Of a stretch of DNA of 64,000 bases, positions 34,095 to 43,207 are shown in pieces. The notes beneath the pieces were generated by a model. That model did not search any database. It was not told the origin of the DNA and was given only the letters and a program-made list of their open reading frames with translations. The translations under genes were made by a program, and so were the position numbers. The DNA is from Bacteroidales bacterium (lineage in GTDB: Bacteria; Bacteroidota; Bacteroidia; Bacteroidales; NBLH01), in assembly GCA_016937695.1 (NCBI GenBank), contig JAFGWC010000119.1, positions 1 to 64,000 of the forward strand. Reading direction: 5' to 3'. The first letter of the stretch is position 1. Each line of letters starts with the position of its first letter.

Positions 34095-37000
34095 ATGAAA
34101 AGTAAAAATTTAAAATTTTGGATTTTAATTTTAGGGCTTCATCTAATTTTTATTAATCAAATATTATCTCAAAATAAAGTAAAAATTGATTACAATACAT
34201 TTGGAGCACTAAATGCAAGGCATATTGGTCCTGCAGGAATGAGCGGAAGAGTATCTGCACTTGATGCAGTAGATACTGATCCAAGGATTATATATATAGG
34301 CTCGGCAAGTGGCGGACTATGGAAAACAAAAAACGGCGGAACTACTTTTAAGCCAATTTTTGATGAATATACTCAATCGATTGGTGCTGTTAAAATAGAC
34401 CAAAAAAATCCGGATACAGTTTGGGTTGGAACCGGCGAAACTTGGGTAAGAAACAGTGTATCAATAGGAAACGGCATTTACAAAACAACAGATGGTGGCG
34501 AAAACTGGAAATTTCTCGGATTAAAAGAAACAGAAAGAATTGCCAGAATTGCTATTGATAAAAATAATTCTGATGTAGTTTATGTAGCTGCACTTGGTCA
34601 TTTATGGGGACCAAATAAAGAAAGAGGTCTTTACAAAACATCTGATGGTGGAAAAACTTGGGAAAATATTTTATATGTAGATGAAAATACTGGTTGTACT
34701 GATATTGCAATAGATACTGAAAATCCAAATATTTTATATGCCGCAATGTGGGAATTTCAGCGAAAAGCATATACTTTTAATTCAGGCGGAAAAGGAAGCG
34801 CACTTTACAAATCAATTGATGCCGGAAAAACATGGGAAAAATTAACAAAAGACCTTCCAACTGGCATTCTTGGCAGAATTGCAATTAGTGTTTCCTCAGT
34901 TAATCCAAATATTGTTTATGCATTAATTGAATCAGAAAAAACAGCACTTTATCGCTCAAAAGATAAAGGTATAAGTTGGGAAGAAATGAACAAAACAAGA
35001 GCTGTTTCTGAACGTCCATTCTATTTTTCAAATATTTTTGCCGATCCAATTGATACAAACAGAGTTTATAAACCCGGTTTTGGAATAACAGTTAGCGATA
35101 ATGGCGGTAAAAACTTTAGCGGAACATCAATTGAAGGCGGAAACTTCCACAGCGATTTGCATGCAATGTATATTGGCAAAAAAGATAATAATCTGATTTA
35201 CATTGGCACAGATGGCGGTTTATATATTTCTGCAGATAAAGGAAATACATGGCGAATTGCTAGAAACCTTCCATTATCTCAATTTTATCATGTAAGCGCT
35301 GATATGCAATCTCCTTACAATGTTTATGGCGGTTTACAAGACAATGGTTCGTGGTATGGCCCTTCAAAAAGCCCTGGAGGAATTACAAATTATGATTGGA
35401 AAAGCATTGGTTTTGGCGATGGTTTTTGTGTTTATTCTGATCCAAAAGATAATAATATAATTTTTTGGCAATATCAAGGAGGCGAAATTGCCAGAGCTTA
35501 CGCTAAAACAAACGAATTTAAATCTATAAAACCATACAAAACAGCAGAAATCGAAGATTTAAGATTTAACTGGAATACTCCGGTTATTTTTAGCCGAGAT
35601 GGAGAAAGAATGTATGTTGGCTCACAATATCTTTATGTAACTGAGAATAAAGGAGATAGCTGGAAAAGAATATCACCTGATTTAACAACAGATAATCCGC
35701 AAAAGCAAATGCAAGAAAAATCCGGCGGTTTAACAATTGATAATTCAACAGCAGAAAATCATTGTACAATTATTACTATAAACGAATCGCCTTTAGATAA
35801 AAATATTATTTGGGTTGGCACCGATGATGGCAATATTCAAGTTACTAAAGATGGTGGAAAAACTTGGGCAAATGTTATTCAAAATATTAGTGAACTGCCT
35901 GTAAATACATGGTGTTCATATATTGAACCTAGTAATTTCGATAAATCTACTGCATACGCCACTTTTGACGGTCATTATAATAACGACATGAATCCATATA
36001 TTTATAAAACAACAGATTTTGGTAAAACATGGATTTCATTATCAGACAATAACTTAAACACAAATAATCATATTATTAAACAAGACTTTATAAATAAAAA
36101 CTTATTGTTTTTAGGTACTGAATTTGGATTATATGTTTCTATAAACGACGGTAAATTATGGTCGAAATTTAAAGGTAATGTTCCAAATGTATCAATAAGA
36201 GACATGGTTATTCATCCTCGCGAAAATGATTTAATTTTAGCAACTCATGGTCGCGGCATATTAATTATTGATGATATAAGCCCGTTAAGAAACTTAAAAG
36301 AAGAAACCTTAAATTCAGATTTAACGTTCTTAAAATCAAACGATTATATTATAAATGATTTAGGAATGACCCAAAATTTTGAAGGCGATGATGAGTTTAG
36401 AGGTCAAAATCCACCTGAAGCAGCTACAATTACATATTACATGAAAAAACGCCATATTTTTGGTGAAATGTATATTGAAATTTTTGATAAAGATGGAAAT
36501 AATATAAAAAAATTACCTGCAGGAAACAGAAAAGGAATAAATAAAGTTGTTTGGCGATTAAGGAAAAAACCGCCAAAAGTTCCTGCATCGCCTCAATTAG
36601 CTGGCTTTGCAATGCAAGGTCCACTTTATCCGGCAGGCGAATATACTGTAAAACTTACAAAAGGTGAAGATGTTTATGAATCAAAAATAAATATAAAACT
36701 TAATCCAAATTCGCCACATTCAGAATCAGATCGAATATTTAGGGCAAAAGTTGTAAATCAGGCCTACGATTTATTAGAAAAATTAGCTTTTATAGATGCT
36801 CAAATAACTGATATTAGAGATAAATCTAAAACTGAAGCAAAAACAGCTTCAAAAAGCTTAAGTAAAAAGCTAAATACTCTTTACGATAAAATGGAAACAC
36901 TTCATAAAGAGTTAGTTGCAACCAAAGAAGGAGATATTACAGGCGAAGAAAAGTTAAGAGAAAAAATATCTCAACTTTACGGTTACATAATGTTTTACAA

Positions 37001-37184
37001 AGGCAAACCAACTGATTCTCAGGTTCAAAGACTTAAAGATTTAGAGAAAATCATTGAACAAAAAAATAATTATTTGAATGATTTGATTAATAATGATTTA
37101 GCCAAAATTAACAAGTCATTATTAAACGAAAAAAAATCAGAAATAAAAATTATTTCTAAAGAAGATTACTTTAAAGAAGATTAA
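34095..37184 (+). CDS. Exported sortilin/BNR-repeat beta-propeller protein
   Basis: A 1029-residue exported protein. The signal peptide is about 1-25 (MKSKNLKFWILILGLHLIF...ILSQ). From about 30 to 720 there are many BNR/Asp-box repeats (TDGGENWKFLG, SDGGKTWENI, DAGKTWEKL, DKGISWEEM, DKGNTWRI, DGGKTWANV, DFGKTWISL), as in VPS10/sortilin-type multi-bladed propellers often annotated as glycosyl hydrolases. Residues about 780-870 form a beta-rich domain (PAGEYTVKLTKG, like DUF/FlgD-type), followed by a helical C-terminus. No catalytic residues are clear, so binding or hydrolysis outside the cell is only a family-level guess. It is the second gene of the sigma54-like operon and ends in a strong terminator. 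Confidence 0.87.
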   Translation: MKSKNLKFWILILGLHLIFINQILSQNKVKIDYNTFGALNARHIGPAGMSGRVSALDAVDTDPRIIYIGSASGGLWKTKNGGTTFKPIFDEYTQSIGAVKIDQKNPDTVWVGTGETWVRNSVSIGNGIYKTTDGGENWKFLGLKETERIARIAIDKNNSDVVYVAALGHLWGPNKERGLYKTSDGGKTWENILYVDENTGCTDIAIDTENPNILYAAMWEFQRKAYTFNSGGKGSALYKSIDAGKTWEKLTKDLPTGILGRIAISVSSVNPNIVYALIESEKTALYRSKDKGISWEEMNKTRAVSERPFYFSNIFADPIDTNRVYKPGFGITVSDNGGKNFSGTSIEGGNFHSDLHAMYIGKKDNNLIYIGTDGGLYISADKGNTWRIARNLPLSQFYHVSADMQSPYNVYGGLQDNGSWYGPSKSPGGITNYDWKSIGFGDGFCVYSDPKDNNIIFWQYQGGEIARAYAKTNEFKSIKPYKTAEIEDLRFNWNTPVIFSRDGERMYVGSQYLYVTENKGDSWKRISPDLTTDNPQKQMQEKSGGLTIDNSTAENHCTIITINESPLDKNIIWVGTDDGNIQVTKDGGKTWANVIQNISELPVNTWCSYIEPSNFDKSTAYATFDGHYNNDMNPYIYKTTDFGKTWISLSDNNLNTNNHIIKQDFINKNLLFLGTEFGLYVSINDGKLWSKFKGNVPNVSIRDMVIHPRENDLILATHGRGILIIDDISPLRNLKEETLNSDLTFLKSNDYIINDLGMTQNFEGDDEFRGQNPPEAATITYYMKKRHIFGEMYIEIFDKDGNNIKKLPAGNRKGINKVVWRLRKKPPKVPASPQLAGFAMQGPLYPAGEYTVKLTKGEDVYESKINIKLNPNSPHSESDRIFRAKVVNQAYDLLEKLAFIDAQITDIRDKSKTEAKTASKSLSKKLNTLYDKMETLHKELVATKEGDITGEEKLREKISQLYGYIMFYKGKPTDSQVQRLKDLEKIIEQKNNYLNDLINNDLAKINKSLLNEKKSEIKIISKEDYFKED

Positions 37185-37185
37185 T

Positions 37186-37221
37186 AAAAAGAGGCTGCCT
37201 TATTTTGGCAGCCTCTTTTTT
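37186..37221. terminator. Strong bidirectional intrinsic terminator
   Basis: AAAAAGAGGCTGCC (37186-37199) and GGCAGCCTCTTTTT (37207-37220) form a perfect 14-bp stem with a 7-nt loop. T-runs exist on both strands, so it serves the BNR-repeat gene and the convergent hsp20 gene. Confidence 0.92.
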
Positions 37222-37225
37222 AAAT

Positions 37226-37660
37226 TTACATAATCTCAATTTTTCTTTGAGCTTTTATTTTTGCCTCTTCTTTTTTAGGAATTTCAATTTGCAAAATTCC
37301 ATTTATATATTCTGCTTTTATTTCTTCGCTATTAGCAGAATCGGGCAAAGTGAAAGAACGTTGAAACGAAGTGTAATTAAACTCTCTTCGAGTAAAATTT
37401 TTGTTTTTTTCTTCATTTTTTTGTTCTTTTTCCGATTTTACTGTTAAAACATTATTGTCCAAATTAATATTAAATTCATTTTTTTCCATTCCCGGAACTG
37501 CAAATTCAATTTTAAATAAATTTTCTTCTTCAGCAATATTTACCGATGGCAATGTTGAATTTCTATTAATATTTATTCCTGCTTCAACATTACCGAAAAT
37601 GTCTTCCAATAAATTTGTAAAATTTGGATAATTGTGATTTACTCTTCTAATTAATGTCAT
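37226..37660 (-). CDS. Hsp20/alpha-crystallin small heat-shock protein
   Basis: A 144-residue holdase chaperone. The alpha-crystallin domain covers about 40-130: VNIAEEENLFKIEFAVPGMEKNEFNINLDNNVLTV, then REFNYTSFQRSFTLPDSANSEEIKAEYINGILQIEIPK, which contains the A-x-x-x-N-G-(I/V)-L motif. The C-terminal IXI-like motif is not obvious. It has a perfect AGGAGG Shine-Dalgarno 8 nt before the ATG, which is unusual next to the other genes here and suggests efficient translation on induction. No heat-shock operator (CIRCE) was seen. Confidence 0.95.
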   Translation of the reverse strand: MTLIRRVNHNYPNFTNLLEDIFGNVEAGININRNSTLPSVNIAEEENLFKIEFAVPGMEKNEFNINLDNNVLTVKSEKEQKNEEKNKNFTRREFNYTSFQRSFTLPDSANSEEIKAEYINGILQIEIPKKEEAKIKAQRKIEIM

Positions 37661-37668
37661 TTTATTTT

Positions 37669-37674
37669 CCTCCT
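37669..37674 (-). promoter_or_regulatory. Perfect Shine-Dalgarno AGGAGG for hsp20
   Basis: On the minus strand AGGAGG lies 8 nt upstream of the hsp20 ATG. Most other genes here have A-rich leaders without a strong site. Confidence 0.75.
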
Positions 37675-37807
37675 ATTTTAGTTAAAAAATTAATTCGTTT
37701 TGAACTGATATTTTCAACTTTTATACCATCAATAAAATTAAGATAAAATGACTTGAAATATAAAAAATAACCGACTTTTTGTCATCATAAACAACAATTA
37801 AATGTCA

Positions 37808-39025
37808 TTATGTCTTCTTAATATTTTTTTCGTTTAATTTATAATAATAAAAGTAATAAAACGCCCTGATTGTAATTGTTAAAATTATAGGAATAAAAAC
37901 TACACTGAAAGATTGTGGTATAATAAACCAAAAAGGTAAAATCAAAAAAGCAATTAATCCGCTTGTTAAGAAATAATAATTTAAAAACACTAATTGCCTT
38001 TTAATCAGCAACATAAAAGAAATAAAAAAGTGAGTTGGGAAAGCCCAAAGTAAATTCCAATTATTTACAACTGCTGTATGATCGGTTGCAAACCAAACTA
38101 AAAATAAAATAAGACCAATAATTCCTATAAATAAAAAGAAAATAAAATCAAATATTTTAAAAATTGTATTTCTTTTTATTTCAATCATTAATAAAATTAT
38201 TGAAAATACTAAAACATATAAAAATATTGCCATCGGACTTATTAATAAACAATTTTCTGTATCAGTTTCAACTTGCTTAAATAAAATTGCATTGTGTTTT
38301 ATAAAATTTTCATCGCTCCCATTTATAGTAATTTTAGCTTTTGAAAATGCATTTCTAACATAATCCGGAATAAACATTGTTTCCGATAAATTTACATTTC
38401 TATCAGTAATATCGCCAAGAATTAATCTAATTCCAAATCTCGACCATGGATGTTCTTGTAAATAAGGCTTTAGCATATCTCTAAAAGTAAGAGTATCTTT
38501 ATAATCCGAATCAAATTTTAAATCTTCAGCAAGATTAATTTCCATAACATCTCTAATACGTGTTGCACAATTATCAAAAAAGAAATCGTATAAATAATAT
38601 TTATTTTCGGGTTTTCTGTTGTTTTCTAAATATTCAAAAATCTTCTGTTTTTGTTCTTGATTTAAATTTAAAACCTGTTCGTAAACCGATCTATTTTCTA
38701 ATATGTACGAATAAAGAAAATTTCGCATGTGGTTGACACTCAATTGATAATTAAGCTTTCCCCGAACAAATTTCACATAAAAATTTGGTTCATCGAAACT
38801 AAATGTTCCATAATTATAAACCCAATCTATTCCTTTATTAAAATCTTTTACTCTTATTGCATTATGTCCGAAAACAGAATAAAGTTCTTCGCCTGGATTA
38901 CAAGTTATAAGGCTTATTTCTGCATTTTCAGATAAATTTTGAGCCTGTAGTTTAGAATAATTAAACCCAAATATCAAAAAAATAATAAGTATTGTGAAAA
39001 ATAAATTCTGTTTCATTTTTACCAT
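37808..39025 (-). CDS. DUF4105 protein with C-terminal membrane domain
   Basis: A 405-residue protein. An N-terminal hydrophobic signal (about 8-28) is followed by a periplasmic DUF4105 domain (about 30-230). Its hallmarks are ISLITCNPGEELYSVFGHNAIRV, a papain-like Cys/His arrangement, and FFFDNCATRIRDVME with a second Cys. The last third has several hydrophobic helices (about 265-395). DUF4105 proteins are related to NlpC/P60-like papain-fold enzymes of unknown substrate, and Bacteroidetes forms carry this architecture. It is transcribed toward hsp20 with a 147-bp gap. Confidence 0.82.
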   Translation of the reverse strand: MVKMKQNLFFTILIIFLIFGFNYSKLQAQNLSENAEISLITCNPGEELYSVFGHNAIRVKDFNKGIDWVYNYGTFSFDEPNFYVKFVRGKLNYQLSVNHMRNFLYSYILENRSVYEQVLNLNQEQKQKIFEYLENNRKPENKYYLYDFFFDNCATRIRDVMEINLAEDLKFDSDYKDTLTFRDMLKPYLQEHPWSRFGIRLILGDITDRNVNLSETMFIPDYVRNAFSKAKITINGSDENFIKHNAILFKQVETDTENCLLISPMAIFLYVLVFSIILLMIEIKRNTIFKIFDFIFFLFIGIIGLILFLVWFATDHTAVVNNWNLLWAFPTHFFISFMLLIKRQLVFLNYYFLTSGLIAFLILPFWFIIPQSFSVVFIPIILTITIRAFYYFYYYKLNEKNIKKT

Positions 39026-39105
39026 TTTATAATTAAATTAACTCTGCAATATAATTTTTTTTATTTAAAAAAGTTATAATTATATGTAACTAAAATATTA
39101 ATTTT

Positions 39106-39640
39106 ATGAAAAGCAAAATTACATTATTATCAACCTTAATTGTTTTTTCGATATTTAATTTATCAAACAGCTATTTAGCTCAATCTCAAGGATTTACAAA
39201 AAATGCAACAATAGAATATAAAGGCGAAAGACGGAAAAAGGGTTAAAGGAAAATTTATAAGTTTTAAAGACACAAACAAAAAAACTCTTATTAGCAGTTT
39301 TACAGCATTTACAGTTCAATCAAAAGATGGAGATTATATTAAAAATATTGATGTTTTATTCAAAGATTATATAAGTCTTAGTGGTGGTAAAAATATTGGA
39401 AACAACCAATGTGAATATACATTTACTCGTAATGATAACAAATCCTTTAACGGAAGATTAATCTGTTTTTTTTTCGGCGTTGTAATTGAGGATATGGATG
39501 GATTTGGTCAAAACACTTATAATTTAAAAGATATAATTCCTTTAAGCGTTGTTTCAAAAGGAAATAATCAGAATACATCAAATGCATTTATTATTTGTCC
39601 ACATTGCGGCGAAAAAATTTATATTGATGCTCATAAATAA
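39106..39640 (+). pseudogene. Frameshifted small exported protein gene
   Basis: An ATG at 39106 opens a frame of 46 codons: a signal peptide (MKSKITLLSTLIVFSIFNLS...) then QSQGFTKNATIEYKGE before a stop at 39244. The +1 frame overlaps from about 39213 and runs open to TAA at 39640, reading KDGKRVKGKFISFKD, then about 120 residues of beta-rich sequence, and ends with CPHCGEKIYID. Removing one base around 39225-39235 would join them into about 178 residues. The ORF track misses it because neither half reaches its cutoff with a start. Whether this is a true mutation, a sequencing error or a recoding event cannot be decided here. Family unknown. A perfect terminator follows. Confidence 0.7.
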
Positions 39641-39643
39641 AGT

Positions 39644-39683
39644 AAAAAAAGATGGAAGTTAAAAAAACCTTCCATCTTTTTTT
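39644..39683. terminator. Bidirectional intrinsic terminator
   Basis: AAAAAAAGATGGAAG (39644-39658) and CTTCCATCTTTTTTT (39669-39683) form a perfect 15-bp stem with a 10-nt loop and T-runs on both strands. It serves the frameshifted gene and the convergent cyclic-DPG-synthetase-like gene. Confidence 0.92.
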
Positions 39684-39702
39684 AAAAATGCATTTTTTCA
39701 CA

Positions 39703-41043
39703 TTAAGCTAGTCTGTGTTTTATAGAAAAATCAGTTAAAACCATATCTAAATTAGGTTCACCAATTTCTTGTAAATCGTAATAAATACGAGTATTTGGTT
39801 TGTCTATTTTAATAATTCTATTTAAATCTATCGGAGTTCCAATAATTACAGAATCGCAATCAACATTTTTAATAGTTTGTTCCAAATCTTTAAGTTGCTG
39901 TTCGCTATATCCCATTGCAGGCAATAAATTGCCAATATTTGGATAAATTCTGTAAGTTTCGGCTAATTTACCAACAGCATTATTTCTTGGATCAATAATT
40001 TCAGCAGCACCAAATTTTTGAGCAGCAATTGTTCCTGCTCCAAGTTTCATTTCTCCATGAGTTAAAGTTGGTCCGTCTTCAACAACAAGAACTCTTTTAC
40101 CTTTAATAAGTTCAGGATTATCAACTTTAATAGGTGAAGCGCCGTCAACAACAATCGCTTTTGGATTAACCTGAGCAATACTTTCACGTACAATTTGAAT
40201 TCCTTCAGGACTAGCAGAATCCATTTTATTTATAACAATAACATCAGCTAATCTCATATTTACTTCTCCGGGATAATAGCTTAATTCATGTCCCGCACGA
40301 TGAGGATCGGCAACAGTAATAGTTAAATCAGGTTTGTAAAAAGAAAAGTCATTATTACCACCATCCCATAAAATAACATCACATCCATCAGGATCTTTTT
40401 CTGCGTCTCTTAAAATTGCTTCATAATCAACACCTGCATAAATTACATTTCCTCTAACTACATGTGGTTCATATTCTTCCATTTCTTCGATAGTGCATTT
40501 ATGTTTCTTAAGATCAGCAACTTCTGCAAATCTTTGAACTTTTTGAGCAACTAAATCGCCGTAAGGCATTGGATGACGAACAGCAACAACTTTTAAGCCT
40601 TTTGCCATTAGATATTCAATAACTTTTCGTGAGGTTTGACTTTTTCCGCATCCTGTACGAGTAGCAACAACAGCCACAACAGGTTTAGTGCTTTTTATCA
40701 TAGTATCCTTTGGACCTAACAATTCAAAATTAGCTCCGGCAGCATTAACCAAAGCACTCATTCTCATAACTCTCTCATAAGGAACATCGCTGTACGAAAA
40801 AACACAATTATCAACATTGTTTTCTTCTATTAATTTTGTAAGATCTTCTTCAGCATAAATAGGAATTCCTTGAGGATAAAGTTCGCCTGCTAATTCAGCT
40901 GGATATTTTCTGCCATCTATATCAGGAATTTGAGCTGCAGTAAAAGCAACCACATTATACAAATCATTGTTTCTAAAATAGGTATTAAAGTTATGGAAAT
41001 CTCTTCCGGCAGCACCAATAATGATAACATTCTTTTTTGCCAT
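39703..41043 (-). CDS. Cyclic 2,3-diphosphoglycerate synthetase-like P-loop protein
   Basis: A 446-residue cytoplasmic protein. An N-terminal Rossmann-like part (KNVIIIGAAGRDFHNFNTYFRNN, about 1-120) is followed by a P-loop domain: VVAVVATRTGCGKSQTSRKV at about 130-150, VILWDGGNNDFSFYKPD near 235, and INKMDSASPEGI, a GTPase-like NKxD. The family is usually annotated as cyclic 2,3-diphosphoglycerate synthetase, known biochemically from methanogens. Bacterial homologues with this full architecture have no confirmed role. I infer a nucleotide-dependent ligase or GTPase. It is monocistronic with a -7 element about 45 bp upstream and a strong terminator. Confidence 0.82.
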   Translation of the reverse strand: MAKKNVIIIGAAGRDFHNFNTYFRNNDLYNVVAFTAAQIPDIDGRKYPAELAGELYPQGIPIYAEEDLTKLIEENNVDNCVFSYSDVPYERVMRMSALVNAAGANFELLGPKDTMIKSTKPVVAVVATRTGCGKSQTSRKVIEYLMAKGLKVVAVRHPMPYGDLVAQKVQRFAEVADLKKHKCTIEEMEEYEPHVVRGNVIYAGVDYEAILRDAEKDPDGCDVILWDGGNNDFSFYKPDLTITVADPHRAGHELSYYPGEVNMRLADVIVINKMDSASPEGIQIVRESIAQVNPKAIVVDGASPIKVDNPELIKGKRVLVVEDGPTLTHGEMKLGAGTIAAQKFGAAEIIDPRNNAVGKLAETYRIYPNIGNLLPAMGYSEQQLKDLEQTIKNVDCDSVIIGTPIDLNRIIKIDKPNTRIYYDLQEIGEPNLDMVLTDFSIKHRLA

Positions 41044-41088
41044 AATTGTTTAAGTTTTAAGTGTTAATTAATTTTTATTGATCATTGA

Positions 41089-41096
41089 CAAATATA
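41089..41096 (-). promoter_or_regulatory. -7 promoter element for the cyclic-DPG-synthetase-like gene
   Basis: On the minus strand TATATTTG matches TAnnTTTG, giving a leader of about 40 nt. Confidence 0.5.
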
Positions 41097-41170
41097 CATT
41101 TTTAAATTCTAATAAATAATGAGTTTTATCTATGTTTAGAAAAATATTTTTTTTATAAGTTTTGGTATGA

Positions 41171-41178
41171 TAAATTTG
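41171..41178 (+). promoter_or_regulatory. -7 promoter element for acpH
   Basis: TAAATTTG matches TAnnTTTG, 28 bp before the ATG at 41207. No good -33 TTG at the expected distance. Confidence 0.45.
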
Positions 41179-41206
41179 CATAATACTCAATTATTGATTT
41201 TTTTTA

Positions 41207-41809
41207 ATGAACTATTTAGCACATTTACTTTTATCTGGTGATAATGATGAAATTAAGCTAGGAAATTTTATTGCTGATGCAGTAAAAGGGAAAAACTATA
41301 AAGTATTTTCAACAAATATTCAAACAGGAATAATTCTGCACAGAAAAATTGATTATTTTACTGATAATCATCAAATTACCAAAGAACTATCATTTACTTT
41401 GAGAGAAAAGTACAAAAAACATTCTGGTATTGTAGTGGATATTTTTTATGATTATTTTTTAGCTAATAATTGGGAAGAGTATTCTGAACAAAAATTCGAA
41501 AACTTTATTTCAAATACGCACGCTTTATTAATCCACAATTATAAAATTTTACCTCCAAAAATAAAAAGGGTATTGCCATTTTTAATTGCAAAAAAAAGAT
41601 TATTAAGTTATAAAAAAATAATAGGAATAAGTGATGTTTTAACAGCAATGTCTAAATATACATCACTTCCATATGAAACAGATTTTGCAATAAAAATACT
41701 AACGGAAAATTATGATGAGTTCAACACGAAATTTAATCATTTTTACAAAGAGATTGATCAATATGTAAAAGAAGAATTAAGCTCTATTTCAAAGCTGCTC
41801 TATTCTTGA
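41207..41809 (+). CDS. acpH: Acyl carrier protein phosphodiesterase (AcpH/DUF479 family)
   Basis: A 200-residue HD-like helical hydrolase that removes phosphopantetheine from acyl carrier protein in characterised members. MNYLAHLLLSGDNDEIKLGNFIADAVKG is the family opening with its His and Asp. QTGIILHRKIDYFTD and HSGIVVDIFYDYFLANNW supply the remaining metal-ligand His and Asp residues. Length matches the family. It is a single gene divergent from the cyclic-DPG-synthetase-like gene, and its 3' end overlaps that of rodA by 21 bp on the opposite strand. Confidence 0.88.
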   Translation: MNYLAHLLLSGDNDEIKLGNFIADAVKGKNYKVFSTNIQTGIILHRKIDYFTDNHQITKELSFTLREKYKKHSGIVVDIFYDYFLANNWEEYSEQKFENFISNTHALLIHNYKILPPKIKRVLPFLIAKKRLLSYKKIIGISDVLTAMSKYTSLPYETDFAIKILTENYDEFNTKFNHFYKEIDQYVKEELSSISKLLYS

Positions 41810-43207
41810 AGCATCAAACCTTATAAAAATAAATAATAAAATAGTAAACGACCACAAAGAAGAACCACCATAACTAAAAAAAGGCAAAGGAATACCAATT
41901 ACAGGTACCAAACCTATTGTCATTCCAATATTTATAACAATATGAAAAAATAAAATTGATATAACGCCATAACCATAAAATTGGCTCAATCTACTCTTCT
42001 GACGTTCAGCCATATTTATCAACCTCAATAGCAAAAACATAAATAACAAAATTATTACAGAAGTTCCTATAAAACCCCATTCTTCACCAACTGTGCAAAA
42101 AATAAAATCGGTATCTTGTTCCGGTACAAAATCAAATTTTGTTTGAGTTCCTTGTAAAAAGCCTTTGCCGGAAAAACCACCTGAACCAATAGCAATTTTA
42201 GATTGATTAACATTATATTCAACTCCTGTAGGATCACTTTCAAGTCCTAAAAGAACATTAATTCTTGTTCTCTGATGTTTTTCTAAAACTTTATGAAATA
42301 AATAATCAACTGAGAATGTAAAAAACAACGAACCTATTAATATTGAAGCTATTAACGCAAAGTTTTTTATTTTATTAATATATACAGGATAAATTAAAAC
42401 TATTATTGTTGATATTATTCCGAGAAATAAAATATAGGATTTAGGTAAATTAAAAAAATAAATATTCCCTACAATAAAAACTAAATTAACCGAAATTAAA
42501 ACCAACAGTCCTACTAAGGCAGCTTTAATGTTCCTTTCAAATATATAAAATATAAGAATCGATAAAATAGGTAAAATAATAGTTAAATAATACACATCTA
42601 TCATTAATGCAGAAACAAACAAAACTCCTAAAATTGCAAATAAAGCTATAATCCATGACCATAAACCACCACGATATAGAACAATTATAAAACTAAAATA
42701 AACTAAAGCAGAACCAGTATCATTTTGTAAAATAATTAATGCTGAAGGTGTAAATATAATAACTGTTGCTTTTATTAAATCATTAATTCTAGTTATTTTA
42801 AAATTATAAGCACTCATAAATCTGGCTAAAGCCAATGCAGTAGTAAGTTTTGCAAATTCAGCCGGTTGTATTCTTATACTTCCTATTTCAAACCATGATC
42901 TTGCTCCATGTACTTTTGTTCCAAATAATAATACAGCAATTAAAATTATCAGCATAAATAAATATGCAGGATAAGCAAAAAAATCATATGCTTTTGAATC
43001 GATAATGAATATTAAAATAATCAAAACAATTGAAATCGATATCCAAATTAATTGTTTTCCATATCTTTGAGTTATATCAAATATATTTCCATGATCTTCG
43101 TTATAAACAGCCGCATATATATTTCCCCAACCTAAAATCACAAGAATGAAATATATCGCAACTGTAGTCCAATCGATATTCGAAATTACATTTGATGTTC
43201 TTCTCAC
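41789..43207 (-). CDS. rodA: Rod-shape peptidoglycan glycosyltransferase RodA
   Basis: A 472-residue SEDS-family membrane protein that polymerises lipid II during cell elongation. It has about ten membrane segments. Landmarks are YGKQLIWISISI, ARSWFEIGSIRIQPAEFAKLTTAL, LQNDTGSALVYF with the essential Asp region, GGFSGKGFLQGTQTKFDFVPEQDTDFIFCTVGEEWGF, and the closing GIPLPFFSYGGSSLW. The central part is longer than in E. coli RodA, as in other Bacteroidetes. Its start overlaps the mrdA stop by four bases, so it is coupled to its partner transpeptidase. Confidence 0.95.
   Translation of the reverse strand: MRRTSNVISNIDWTTVAIYFILVILGWGNIYAAVYNEDHGNIFDITQRYGKQLIWISISIVLIILIFIIDSKAYDFFAYPAYLFMLIILIAVLLFGTKVHGARSWFEIGSIRIQPAEFAKLTTALALARFMSAYNFKITRINDLIKATVIIFTPSALIILQNDTGSALVYFSFIIVLYRGGLWSWIIALFAILGVLFVSALMIDVYYLTIILPILSILIFYIFERNIKAALVGLLVLISVNLVFIVGNIYFFNLPKSYILFLGIISTIIVLIYPVYINKIKNFALIASILIGSLFFTFSVDYLFHKVLEKHQRTRINVLLGLESDPTGVEYNVNQSKIAIGSGGFSGKGFLQGTQTKFDFVPEQDTDFIFCTVGEEWGFIGTSVIILLFMFLLLRLINMAERQKSRLSQFYGYGVISILFFHIVINIGMTIGLVPVIGIPLPFFSYGGSSLWSFTILLFIFIRFDASRIEQL

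Noticed and set aside
37205-37447. Plus-strand ORF over hsp20
   Set aside because: Phe/Leu-rich antisense shadow of hsp20 overlapping a terminator.
39200-39250. Programmed +1 frameshifting
   Set aside because: No recognised recoding signal; mutation or sequence error is simpler.
41164-41179. Sigma54 promoter before acpH
   Set aside because: GG and TTG are 13 bp apart, not 11. TAAATTTG fits a normal -7 element better.
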